Shown here: positions 53,405 through 61,297 of the stretch, in pieces | How the letters are laid out: every line of letters starts with the position of its first letter | Numbering within the stretch: position 1 is the first letter of the stretch | Source: Sphingobacterium cellulitidis | Lineage (GTDB): Bacteria > Bacteroidota > Bacteroidia > Sphingobacteriales > Sphingobacteriaceae | Direction: 5' to 3' | Length of the DNA: 64,000 nucleotides | NCBI GenBank assembly: GCA_002245855.1 | Contig: NOUX01000002.1 | Span: 434,001-498,000 of the forward strand | Translations under genes and position numbers: made by a program | Notes under the pieces: generated by a model | What the model was told of the DNA's origin: nothing | Database searches by the model: none | The model's input: the letters and a program-made list of their open reading frames with translations, nothing else

Positions 53405-53435
53405 CTAAATACTAAATACTATATACTAAATACTA
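53405..53435. repeat. right terminal inverted arm of 7-bp units, reaching the pirin stop codon
   Basis: Units CTAAATA, CTAAATA, CTATATA, CTAAATA, CTA; the final CTA is the stop codon of the pirin gene on the minus strand. It is the inverse of the arm at 53102-53132 with 2 mismatches. Confidence 0.8.
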
Positions 53436-54305
53436 CTTCCCCGGAAGTGGAACATAGCCATCATCGCCTGGTACTTTAGGGAATTCATGGTTGATCCATT
53501 TTTCTTTGGCTTCATCGATTGTTTGTTTTTCACTTGCGACGAAGTTCCAGGAGATAAAGCGTTCTTCAGGAAATGGTTCGCCACCGAAGATATAGACCGT
53601 AGATCCTGCTTTCATCTCAAAGCTACATAGGTGAGCATCCAAGGTGATCAAGATCTGCTTAGGACCATAAGTAAAGCCATTGCTATCGATTTCTCCTTCT
53701 AATATATAGAGACCGCTTTCGCCATATAATTCACCGCGAATATCAATTAAGGCATCTTTTTCAGCCTTAACTTCAATCATATACAATTTACTATAAACGG
53801 GAACGGGGGATTTTTTACCAAATGCTTCACCCGCAATCAGTTTAAAGGATACATCGCCATCCTTCCAAGTTGGGATATCATGTGCTTCCGTATGATGGAA
53901 TTCAGGCTCCATAAACTCAAGGTTTTTAGGTAATGCCACCCAGATTTGAAGTCCATGCAGGAATTTATCTTTTTGCCTTAAATATTCTGGGGTTCTTTCG
54001 GAATGCACCACACCTTTTCCAGCAGTCATCCAGTTCACGGCTCCGGGTTTAATCTCCATGGCAGTACCAAGGCTATCTCTATGGAAAATAGAACCTTCAA
54101 ATAAGTAGGTCAATGTAGACAAACCAATATGAGGATGTGGACCCACATCTAAATTTTCATGGTCTGCCAAACAAGCAGGTCCCATGTGATCAATAAAAAC
54201 AAAGGGGCCAATGGAACGTTTCTGGCGAAATGGCAATAACCTTCCTACCATAAAGTTCCCGATGTTTGCTGCTGTTTCTTCTCTGATGAAATCTATATTC
54301 GACAT
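53433..54305 (-). CDS. pirin family protein
   Basis: A 290-residue bicupin. The N-terminal cupin has RSIGPFVFIDHMGPACLADH near residue 30, VGPHPHIGLSTLTYLFEGSI near 54 with two metal His residues, and MTAGKGVVHSERTPE near 93 with the third His and the Glu. So the iron site is complete. The C-terminal cupin starts near 180. Bacterial pirins act as quercetinase-like dioxygenases or regulators; which applies here is unknown. Lies 38 bases after hutG on the same strand and may be transcribed with the hut operon. Its stop codon is part of a repeat arm. Confidence 0.93.
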   Translation of the reverse strand: MSNIDFIREETAANIGNFMVGRLLPFRQKRSIGPFVFIDHMGPACLADHENLDVGPHPHIGLSTLTYLFEGSIFHRDSLGTAMEIKPGAVNWMTAGKGVVHSERTPEYLRQKDKFLHGLQIWVALPKNLEFMEPEFHHTEAHDIPTWKDGDVSFKLIAGEAFGKKSPVPVYSKLYMIEVKAEKDALIDIRGELYGESGLYILEGEIDSNGFTYGPKQILITLDAHLCSFEMKAGSTVYIFGGEPFPEERFISWNFVASEKQTIDEAKEKWINHEFPKVPGDDGYVPLPGK

Positions 54306-54343
54306 ATATCTCCTGTATTATATTTCCTTAAAGTTACATATTA

Positions 54344-55324
54344 TCACTTATTATTCACTAGGCGAAAAATGAGATCTGCGGTTAACTTTGTCGTTCTATT
54401 GTCAATATCATATAGCGGGTTGACTTCGGCGAAGTCGACAGATTTCAGCTTGGGCAGCTGAATGAGTTCATGGAATAATTTCGCAAAAGTTGGATCCGGG
54501 ATTAGCCCATTGAAAGCAGGGGCACTTACACCTGGAGCATAGGCCGCTGCAAACACATCCATATCTATCGTGAGGTAAATATCATCTACATTCTGCGAAA
54601 ATTGATCAATTTGGGAAATCACCTTATTGATATTTTCGGCATAGATTTCATTGCCTTTAATCACCTGAACGGCTTTTTCCTTAGCATAATTGAATAAAGC
54701 CTGCGTGTTGCTGATGTCTTGGATTCCTATCGCGAGATATTGAACTTCAAAGTTTTCAATTTCTGCATCGGTAAAGATTTGATAGAAACCTGTACCAGAA
54801 TTTCCTTGGTTATCATTAACCGCCCTTATATCGAAATGGGCATCTAAATTAATAATCCCAATTCTTTTTGTTTTACTATATTTTTTCAGTCCATTGAAAT
54901 GCCCATAAGTAACTTCATGGCCACCACCAAGGACAATTGGCAGGCCTCCATTTTCCAAAATTTGGCTTACACGTTTTGCCAGTTCCTTCTGCGCAGCTTC
55001 CATATCCTCGGCCACGCAAATGACATCACCGGCATCGAAAATCCTTGTTTCTGAGGACATATGATTCGGTAAACCAGCCAAAACCTTGCGAAGGGCTTCA
55101 GGGGCATCTTTGGCACCAATACGACCTTGATTCCTTCTTACCCCTTCATCACAGCAAAAACCTAAAAATACAAAGCTATTTTCCAGTGTATTTGAAATGC
55201 TATCTAAGTTGATACATTCCATAATTTGATGCCAACGAAGGTACTCAGCACTAGTTCCGTCGGTTCTGCCTGTCCATAGCTGCTGTTCTGTAGGTCTGTA
55301 GAGGACATTTCCAAAAGCTTCCAT
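54344..55324 (-). CDS. hutG: formimidoylglutamase
   Basis: A 326-residue arginase-fold enzyme. It hydrolyses N-formimidoyl-glutamate to glutamate and formamide, the last step of histidine breakdown. Binuclear Mn motifs are visible: VLGGGHEVTYGHFNG near 121, INLDAHFDIR near 145, and IDMDVFAAAYAPGVSAPAFN near 240-259 with two Asp ligands. The frame extends to 55351 inside hutU, but the ATG at 55324, one base after the hutU stop, is chosen. The assignment from arginase-family sequence alone would be ambiguous; its place as the fourth hut gene makes formimidoylglutamase the best call. Confidence 0.9.
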   Translation of the reverse strand: MEAFGNVLYRPTEQQLWTGRTDGTSAEYLRWHQIMECINLDSISNTLENSFVFLGFCCDEGVRRNQGRIGAKDAPEALRKVLAGLPNHMSSETRIFDAGDVICVAEDMEAAQKELAKRVSQILENGGLPIVLGGGHEVTYGHFNGLKKYSKTKRIGIINLDAHFDIRAVNDNQGNSGTGFYQIFTDAEIENFEVQYLAIGIQDISNTQALFNYAKEKAVQVIKGNEIYAENINKVISQIDQFSQNVDDIYLTIDMDVFAAAYAPGVSAPAFNGLIPDPTFAKLFHELIQLPKLKSVDFAEVNPLYDIDNRTTKLTADLIFRLVNNK

Positions 55325-55325
55325 G

Positions 55326-57344
55326 TTAGTTATTTCCAAAAAGGTTATCAATTATGTGATTATCCACCAGTTCCGCTTTAGTTACTTTCAGTGTAGAAGA
55401 TCTTTCCAATTCGGTTTCAATGGCGCTGATTGCTTCTTTATTTCTTGCCCATGCCCTTCTTGCAATTCCGTTATTCACGTCAAAGAAAAGCATTTGCTTT
55501 AATTTGCGGTCGCTATCCTCGGATCCATCAAGGACCATTCCGAAACCACCATTTATTACTTCCCCCCATCCTACTCCGCCGCCGTTATGGATAGAAACCC
55601 AAGTTGCTCCTCGGAAACTATCTCCAATAACATTGTGAATGGCCATATCAGCGGTAAACTTACTACCATCATAGATATTACTGGTTTCACGGTATGGTGA
55701 ATCTGTTCCGCTGACATCATGATGGTCCCGACCCAATACTACGGGAGCAGATAACTTTCCATCAGCGACTGCCTTATTGAAAGCTTCGGCGATTTTCATT
55801 CTTCCCAAGGCATCAGCATATAAAATCCTTGCCTGAGAACCAACCACCAGTTTATTGCTTTCAGCTTCAGAAATCCATTTAATATTATCTTCCATCTGCG
55901 GGTATATTTCTTCAGAAGCATTCTTTTGAAGGTCTTTCATCACCTCAAGGGCGATGTTATCAGTCAATCTTAAATCTTCAGGTTTTCCAGAAGTACATAC
56001 CCATCTAAATGGACCGAAACCATAATCAAAACACATAGGTCCTAGGATATCCTGAACGTAAGAAGGATATCTGAAATTAATTCCATCTTCAGCCATGATA
56101 TCAGCGCCAGCTCGGCTAGCTTCCAAAAGGAAAGCATTTCCATAATCAAAAAAGTATGTTCCTTTGGCCACATGTTTATTGATGGCATTCGCATGGCGGA
56201 TCAATGTAAGTTGTACCTCTTTTTTGAACCTTTCCGGATCATTGGCAATAAGTTCATTAGATTCTTCAAAACTTAAATCCACGGGGTAATAACCCCCTGA
56301 CCACGGGTTATGCAAAGAAGTTTGATCAGATCCGACGGTCACTTTAATATTTTGTCTATCAAACTGTTCCCATACATCGACAATATTTCCAATATATGCG
56401 ATAGAGATCACCTCCTTTTTAGCAATAGCAGCTTTTACGGCAAGAATCAATCCTTCGATATCCTCTACTAATATATCTACCCAACCTTGTTCATGTCTTT
56501 TTCTAGCAGCGGCAGGGTTTACTTCTGCACAAACAGTGATACACCCCGCAATATTTCCAGCTTTAGGTTGAGCTCCACTCATTCCCCCAAGTCCGGAGGT
56601 TACAAAGACTTTCCCTTGAATAGATTCACCTTCAGGAAGATGTTTCCTGAAAGCATTCATAACGGTGATTGTTGTTCCATGGACAATACCCTGGGGTCCG
56701 ATATACATATATGAACCTGCAGTCATTTGCCCATATTGAGTAACACCCAAAGCATTGAATTTTTCCCAATCATCGGGTTTGGAATAATTAGGAATCATCA
56801 TTCCATTGGTCACAACCACACGTGGTGCATTTTCAGAAGAAGGAAAAAGCCCCATTGGATGTCCTGAATACATATGCAAAGTTTGTTGATTAGACATTTG
56901 CGAAAGGTATTTCATGGTCAGTAGGTATTGCGCCCAGTTTTGAAATACGGCTCCATTGCCACCATAGGTAATCAACTCATGCGGATGTTGAGCAACAGCA
57001 GGATCCAGGTTATTCTGAATCATCAGCATAATGGCAGCAGCCTGTTGACTTTTTGCAGGATATGCAGAAATTGGTCTAGCATACATTTCATATTGAGGTC
57101 TGAATCGATACATATAAATTCGACCATATTCCCGGAGTTCCTCCAAAAACTCTGCAGCCAATTCCTGATGCCATTCCCTTGGAAAATACCTCAAAGCATT
57201 CCGAACAGCAAGTTTTTCTTCCTCTTTACTTAAAATAGCCTTACGTTTTGGGGCATGGCTCACCCTATTATCTAATTGAGCTTTTGCTGGTAATTCTGTT
57301 GGAATACCTTTTGCAATTGCTTCTTTAAAATCTTTATCAATCAT
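55326..57344 (-). CDS. hutU: urocanate hydratase
   Basis: A 672-residue NAD-dependent urocanase that adds water to urocanate to give imidazolonepropionate. Signatures are LITYGGNGAVFQNWAQYLLT near residue 124, MYSGHPMGLFPSS near 159, GQMTAGSYMYIGPQGIVHGT near 206, and TSGLGGMSGAQPKAGNIAGC near 247 (Rossmann-like NAD site). FGPFRWVCTSGKPEDLRLTD near 447 is the urocanase active-site segment, and HNGGGVGWGEVINGGFGMVL near 590. It is longer than the Pseudomonas enzyme (about 557 residues), in line with the form seen in Bacteroidota and animals. Third gene of the operon, 4 bases after hutI. Confidence 0.96.
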   Translation of the reverse strand: MIDKDFKEAIAKGIPTELPAKAQLDNRVSHAPKRKAILSKEEEKLAVRNALRYFPREWHQELAAEFLEELREYGRIYMYRFRPQYEMYARPISAYPAKSQQAAAIMLMIQNNLDPAVAQHPHELITYGGNGAVFQNWAQYLLTMKYLSQMSNQQTLHMYSGHPMGLFPSSENAPRVVVTNGMMIPNYSKPDDWEKFNALGVTQYGQMTAGSYMYIGPQGIVHGTTITVMNAFRKHLPEGESIQGKVFVTSGLGGMSGAQPKAGNIAGCITVCAEVNPAAARKRHEQGWVDILVEDIEGLILAVKAAIAKKEVISIAYIGNIVDVWEQFDRQNIKVTVGSDQTSLHNPWSGGYYPVDLSFEESNELIANDPERFKKEVQLTLIRHANAINKHVAKGTYFFDYGNAFLLEASRAGADIMAEDGINFRYPSYVQDILGPMCFDYGFGPFRWVCTSGKPEDLRLTDNIALEVMKDLQKNASEEIYPQMEDNIKWISEAESNKLVVGSQARILYADALGRMKIAEAFNKAVADGKLSAPVVLGRDHHDVSGTDSPYRETSNIYDGSKFTADMAIHNVIGDSFRGATWVSIHNGGGVGWGEVINGGFGMVLDGSEDSDRKLKQMLFFDVNNGIARRAWARNKEAISAIETELERSSTLKVTKAELVDNHIIDNLFGNN

Positions 57345-57348
57345 CCTA

Positions 57349-58602
57349 TTAGTCTTTTCTTACAAATACTTCAGTTCCATTTTTCCAGACCGCCTTAGGT
57401 TGAAGACCGCCTTGCAGATAGGTGATGTTTTGATAATTATCAGTATCATAGATCACCAAATCCGCTAACATTCCTTCCATTAAACGGCCTCTATCCTGTA
57501 GGTTCAGGGCTTTCGCTGCACGGAAGGTAATTCCTGCGAAGAGTTCGGCATTACTCAGCTTTTGCATGGTTGCAAGAATACTGGCACTTTCGATCAATTT
57601 ACCCATTGGTGCAGACCCAGGATTCCAATCGGTTGCAATGGCCAAACTAGCACCAGCATCCAATAGCTTTCTAGCAGGTGTAAACTCACAACCAATTCCG
57701 AGAGATGCAGCCGGTAAAGCCACTGGAATCACATCGGATCCTGCCAATAAACTAATTTCATTTTCAGTAGAAGCTTCCAGATGGTCAGCTGAAACTGCAG
57801 CAAGTTCAACAGCCAACTTAGAACCTGAGGTACTAAATTGATCAGCATGTACTGTTAAGTCAAAGCCCATTTCCTTGGCTTTTTTATAGTATGGAAGTAT
57901 TTGTTCAGCAGAAAAGGCACTCTTCTCTACGAAGGCGTCAATTCTGTTGGTCAGCTCTTCTGCCCTCAATAATGGGAAAAGCTTTTCGCCAATTTCGTAT
58001 AAGTAATCTTCAGCATTACCTTCATAATCCTTAGGATGCATATGTGCTGCAAGGCAGGTTGAAATCAAATCCACAAAAGATGCCTGATTGGCTTCCTTGA
58101 TTGCGCGTAAGGTCTTGAGCTCCTCTTCGACATTGAGTCCATAGCCACTCTTTACCTCAACGGTTGTTATCCCTTGTCTCAACAAGTTATCAGCACGTTT
58201 AAGGGTCAAGAATTTAAGTTCATCCTGCGAACATTCACGAGTATGCTTTACAGTACTCCAAATTCCGCCGCCCGCTTCTGCAATTTCAAGGTAGGAACTA
58301 CCTGCATTGCGCATTGCAAAATCGTTAGCTCGGTTACCACCAAAGGCAATATGCGTATGGCAGTCAATATATCCCGGTAGAGCCACAAAATCACCCTTCA
58401 GTTCCACGATTTCAATATCATCAGGCAAGGCAGCCTTTAATCCTTCAAAATCTCCTACAACCTTAATTTTGCCATCGACAATATTAATACCAGCCTGTTC
58501 TATGATTTCCAGTTGTTCGTCTTTTAATGCCCCTTTCAGTGGCAAGTGCTGCATAGTCAACACTTGTTTGAAGGGACCTATTAACTTTCCGTTCTCTTTC
58601 AT
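57349..58602 (-). CDS. hutI: imidazolonepropionase
   Basis: A 417-residue amidohydrolase that opens imidazolonepropionate to formimidoyl-glutamate. The metal motif is LPGYIDCHTHIAFGGNRAND near residues 72-91, followed by GSSYLEIAEAGGGIWSTVKH near 98. VEVKSGYGLNVEEELKTLRA is near 146 and DLTVHADQFSTSGSKLAVEL near 246 with another metal His. The metal Asp is in LAIATDWNPGSAP near 323. A TTG two codons upstream (58608) overlaps hutH; the ATG at 58602, two bases after the hutH stop, is preferred. Confidence 0.96.
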   Translation of the reverse strand: MKENGKLIGPFKQVLTMQHLPLKGALKDEQLEIIEQAGINIVDGKIKVVGDFEGLKAALPDDIEIVELKGDFVALPGYIDCHTHIAFGGNRANDFAMRNAGSSYLEIAEAGGGIWSTVKHTRECSQDELKFLTLKRADNLLRQGITTVEVKSGYGLNVEEELKTLRAIKEANQASFVDLISTCLAAHMHPKDYEGNAEDYLYEIGEKLFPLLRAEELTNRIDAFVEKSAFSAEQILPYYKKAKEMGFDLTVHADQFSTSGSKLAVELAAVSADHLEASTENEISLLAGSDVIPVALPAASLGIGCEFTPARKLLDAGASLAIATDWNPGSAPMGKLIESASILATMQKLSNAELFAGITFRAAKALNLQDRGRLMEGMLADLVIYDTDNYQNITYLQGGLQPKAVWKNGTEVFVRKD

Positions 58603-58604
58603 GA

Positions 58605-60173
58605 TCAATAGTTTTCAAAATATTCAACAGCATCACCAAAATATGGCTTATTACTATCCTTCGCGGCTTTTTTTGCGATTTCAATCAATTCACCAGATTT
58701 GATAATGGATAGGGCATTATCCAAGATATCCTGCATTGGTTGATCCTCTTCAATATGAGGAATTTTCGTTCTAATATGTTGATGAATTGCTTCCACCACT
58801 GCTGTAGATTGTTTAGGATTATGGAAATCTTTAGCTTGCGCCGCACAAAGCATTTCAATACTTAAGATTTTATCAACATTATCCAGTACCTGTAGGAGTT
58901 TTCTTCCGGAAATAGATCCCATGCTCACATGGTCTTCTTGACCCAATGATGTAGGAATACTATCTGCTGATGCCGGAAAACAAAGCCCTTTGTTTTCACT
59001 AGCAATGGCTGCAGTACTGTATTGAAGGATCATAAATCCAGAATTTAAACCAGTTGCTTTCATCAACAATTTAGGCACCCCATTAGTTTCCCCTTCCAGG
59101 GACAAATAGACCCTACGATCGGAGATATTCCCCAATTCAGATACTGCTAGCGTGGCATAATCGAGTGGTAATGCAATAGGTTGACCATGGAATGAACCTC
59201 CAGAAATAGTTAGTTCACTATTAATAATTATTGGGTTATCTGTAACGGAATTGATTTCAGTTTCAATGATTTCTTTAAAGTGTAACCAAGCATTCCGGGA
59301 TGCACCATGAACCTGAGGAATACAACGCAAGGAATAAGGATCCTGAACACGGGAGCAATTTTTATGAGATTCCAGAATCTCTGAATCCTTCAGGAGGTTG
59401 AATATGGTAGAAGCAACGAAAGTATTTCCTTTATAAGGTCTCAATTGATGAAGTTCTGAGAAAAATGGTTTGATAGAACCATTCAAACCTTCGATCATCA
59501 GGGTTGCAATCAAGTCAGCATTATTCATTAATCTATTCATTTCTACAACGGCTTTGACACCATGGGCAGCCATAAATTGTGTTCCGTTGATTAATGCTAA
59601 TCCTTCCTTTGCTCCAAGATGAATAGGTTCAATTTGATGTTCCTTAAGCACCGATGCAGTATCCACTATTTGGCCATCTTTCCAGAGCTTCCCAAGACCG
59701 ATAAGCGGCAAAAATAAATGTGATAATGGTGCTAGGTCACCAGAAGCACCAACAGATCCTTGCTTTGGTACGACAGGAATGACATCATTTTGAATATGCC
59801 AGATAATCCGTTCCACTGTACTTAATTGAACACCGGAAAAACCTTTGGATAAGGCATGCACTTTCAAAATAAGCATGAGTTTACTCAATTCCTTATCAAT
59901 TGGTTCCCCTACCCCAACGGCATGGCTTTTAAGAATATTTTCCTGTAATTTTTTAGTATCCTGCGGACTGATCAAAGTGGTGCATAATGGTCCGAAACCT
60001 GTATTGATTCCATAGACCACTTTTCCAGCATCCACAATCTCTTGAACATATTGGGCGCTTTGATTTATTTTACTGATGGTTTCATCAGTTAATAGACCTT
60101 GACATTCAGATTTTGCAATAGCAATAGCAATAGAACTGGTCAAATAATCTTCTCCGTATTTAAATGTTTTCAT
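58605..60173 (-). CDS. hutH: histidine ammonia-lyase
   Basis: A 522-residue enzyme that removes ammonia from histidine to give urocanate. The electrophilic MIO cofactor forms from Ala-Ser-Gly in GSVGASGDLAPLSHLFLP near residues 140-157. YGINTGFGPLCTTLIS near 59 holds the catalytic Tyr loop, and QDPYSLRCIPQVHGASRNAW near 275 and GSFHGQPIALPLDYATLAVS near 315 line the active site. First gene of the hutH-hutI-hutU-hutG operon. Its promoter overlaps a palindrome shared with the divergent LysR gene. Length is normal. Confidence 0.97.
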   Translation of the reverse strand: MKTFKYGEDYLTSSIAIAIAKSECQGLLTDETISKINQSAQYVQEIVDAGKVVYGINTGFGPLCTTLISPQDTKKLQENILKSHAVGVGEPIDKELSKLMLILKVHALSKGFSGVQLSTVERIIWHIQNDVIPVVPKQGSVGASGDLAPLSHLFLPLIGLGKLWKDGQIVDTASVLKEHQIEPIHLGAKEGLALINGTQFMAAHGVKAVVEMNRLMNNADLIATLMIEGLNGSIKPFFSELHQLRPYKGNTFVASTIFNLLKDSEILESHKNCSRVQDPYSLRCIPQVHGASRNAWLHFKEIIETEINSVTDNPIIINSELTISGGSFHGQPIALPLDYATLAVSELGNISDRRVYLSLEGETNGVPKLLMKATGLNSGFMILQYSTAAIASENKGLCFPASADSIPTSLGQEDHVSMGSISGRKLLQVLDNVDKILSIEMLCAAQAKDFHNPKQSTAVVEAIHQHIRTKIPHIEEDQPMQDILDNALSIIKSGELIEIAKKAAKDSNKPYFGDAVEYFENY

Positions 60174-60192
60174 GTTATTTCGCTGTGTTATC

Positions 60193-60224
60193 CAAATTTA
60201 CCTGCTATATTTGATAATTGGCAA
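60193..60224 (-). promoter_or_regulatory. hutH promoter, Bacteroidota type
   Basis: On the minus strand TAAATTTG (60193-60200) fits TAnnTTTG, with TTG at 60222-60224 as -33 box, 21 bases away. The -33 box lies inside the palindrome at 60211-60230, so a bound regulator would contact RNA polymerase directly. Confidence 0.6.
60206..60213 (+). promoter_or_regulatory. -7 box of the LysR gene
   Basis: TATATTTG matches TAnnTTTG exactly on the plus strand. It overlaps the left half of the palindrome, so binding there would block transcription of the regulator itself. Start near 60220, leader about 32 bases. Confidence 0.5.
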
Positions 60225-60230
60225 TATCAA
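60211..60230. promoter_or_regulatory. candidate LysR operator of the hut divergon
   Basis: TTGATA (60211-60216) and TATCAA (60225-60230) form a 20-bp dyad with an 8-base centre, containing the T-N11-A pattern of LysR-type sites. Further GATAA/TTATC words flank it at 60187-60192 and after 60240. Confidence 0.55.
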
Positions 60231-60251
60231 TTTTAGCAATAACTGATAACT

Positions 60252-61151
60252 ATGAATTATCAAATCGAACTTAGACATCTCCTCTATTTCAAAGTAGTTG
60301 CCGAGGAATTACACTTCAGGAGGGCTGCAGAAAGGTTATTCATTGCACAGCCAGGATTATCCCGACAAATCAAGCAATTGGAAGAGTATTATGGCACTTC
60401 CTTATTTATTCGAGATAAAAGAAATGTGGCTTTAACGGAAGCGGGGGTTTATCTTAAGAAGGAGGTTGAATTGATTTTTAATCAGTTGGATAACATCAAA
60501 GACCATATTGAGAAAATTTCAGAGGGAAAGATTACCTCCTTGAAATTAGGATTTATAGGATCAGCCGTGCAGGCGATGTTACCACAGTTATTAGTAGAGT
60601 TAAAACAGAAGCAGCCATTAATCGACATTACTCTCAATGAATTGTCCAATGAGGTTCAGATTGACATGATCAACAAGCAGGAATTGGATTTTGGTTTTGT
60701 ACGATTAAAAGACAGCCCCATAGGACTAAAATCTATCCCTATCTTAACTGAGCATTTTTCATTGGTAGTACCCAAGAATACGGTTTCAAAATCAAAAGAA
60801 AAAGTCAATCTAAATGACTTCAAGGAGGAGTCCTTTATTCTCTTTTCCAAAGAGTATAGCAATTCTTATTACGAATTGGTGATGAGCATTTTTGAGGATC
60901 ATAATTTTGTTCCACATGTAGCACTGAGGACTGTGAATGCATTAAGTATTTTCAACCTAGTGAGTCAAGGCTTGGGTGTTGCCATTGTTCCGACCTCCTT
61001 AAAAAAAGGTTATCATACGCATGTAGACTTTTTAGAGTTGAATCACCTCCCCCAACGAACCACCTTATCCCTTATCTGGAGTAAGAAGAACCGAAATCCA
61101 GGCATACCTCTTATGATAGAGATTGTCGAAGGGTTAAAAAAGAAGCAATAA
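60252..61151 (+). CDS. LysR family transcriptional regulator of the hut genes
   Basis: A 299-residue LysR-type regulator. The N-terminal winged helix shows IELRHLLYFKVVAEELHFRR, then AAERLFIAQPGLSRQIKQLE, with the recognition helix at residues 30-50. The effector domain begins near 92 (SLKLGFIGSAVQAMLPQLLV) and has the usual two-lobe pattern, with VSQGLGVAIVPTSLKK near 245. It is transcribed divergently from hutH, 78 bases away, which strongly suggests that it controls the hut operon, probably with histidine or urocanate as effector; this is inferred from position. A short hairpin (ATTTCTT/AAGAAAT) follows the gene near 61171-61190. Confidence 0.93.
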   Translation: MNYQIELRHLLYFKVVAEELHFRRAAERLFIAQPGLSRQIKQLEEYYGTSLFIRDKRNVALTEAGVYLKKEVELIFNQLDNIKDHIEKISEGKITSLKLGFIGSAVQAMLPQLLVELKQKQPLIDITLNELSNEVQIDMINKQELDFGFVRLKDSPIGLKSIPILTEHFSLVVPKNTVSKSKEKVNLNDFKEESFILFSKEYSNSYYELVMSIFEDHNFVPHVALRTVNALSIFNLVSQGLGVAIVPTSLKKGYHTHVDFLELNHLPQRTTLSLIWSKKNRNPGIPLMIEIVEGLKKKQ

Positions 61152-61297
61152 TTTTAAAAAAAAATTCCCCAAAAGAGATTTCTTTCAATTAAGAAATGTC
61201 AGCTTTTCTCCATTATTTTTTTTCTAGCTTTATGGAATCACCTCCTTTTCTGCATCCATCGCAAAAACAAGGTTATGAACTTTAAGGTTTATGTTAT

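Noticed and set aside
58307..58702. 131-codon open frame antisense to hutI and the end of hutH
   Set aside because: It lies wholly over two well-supported genes and the product has no recognisable pattern.
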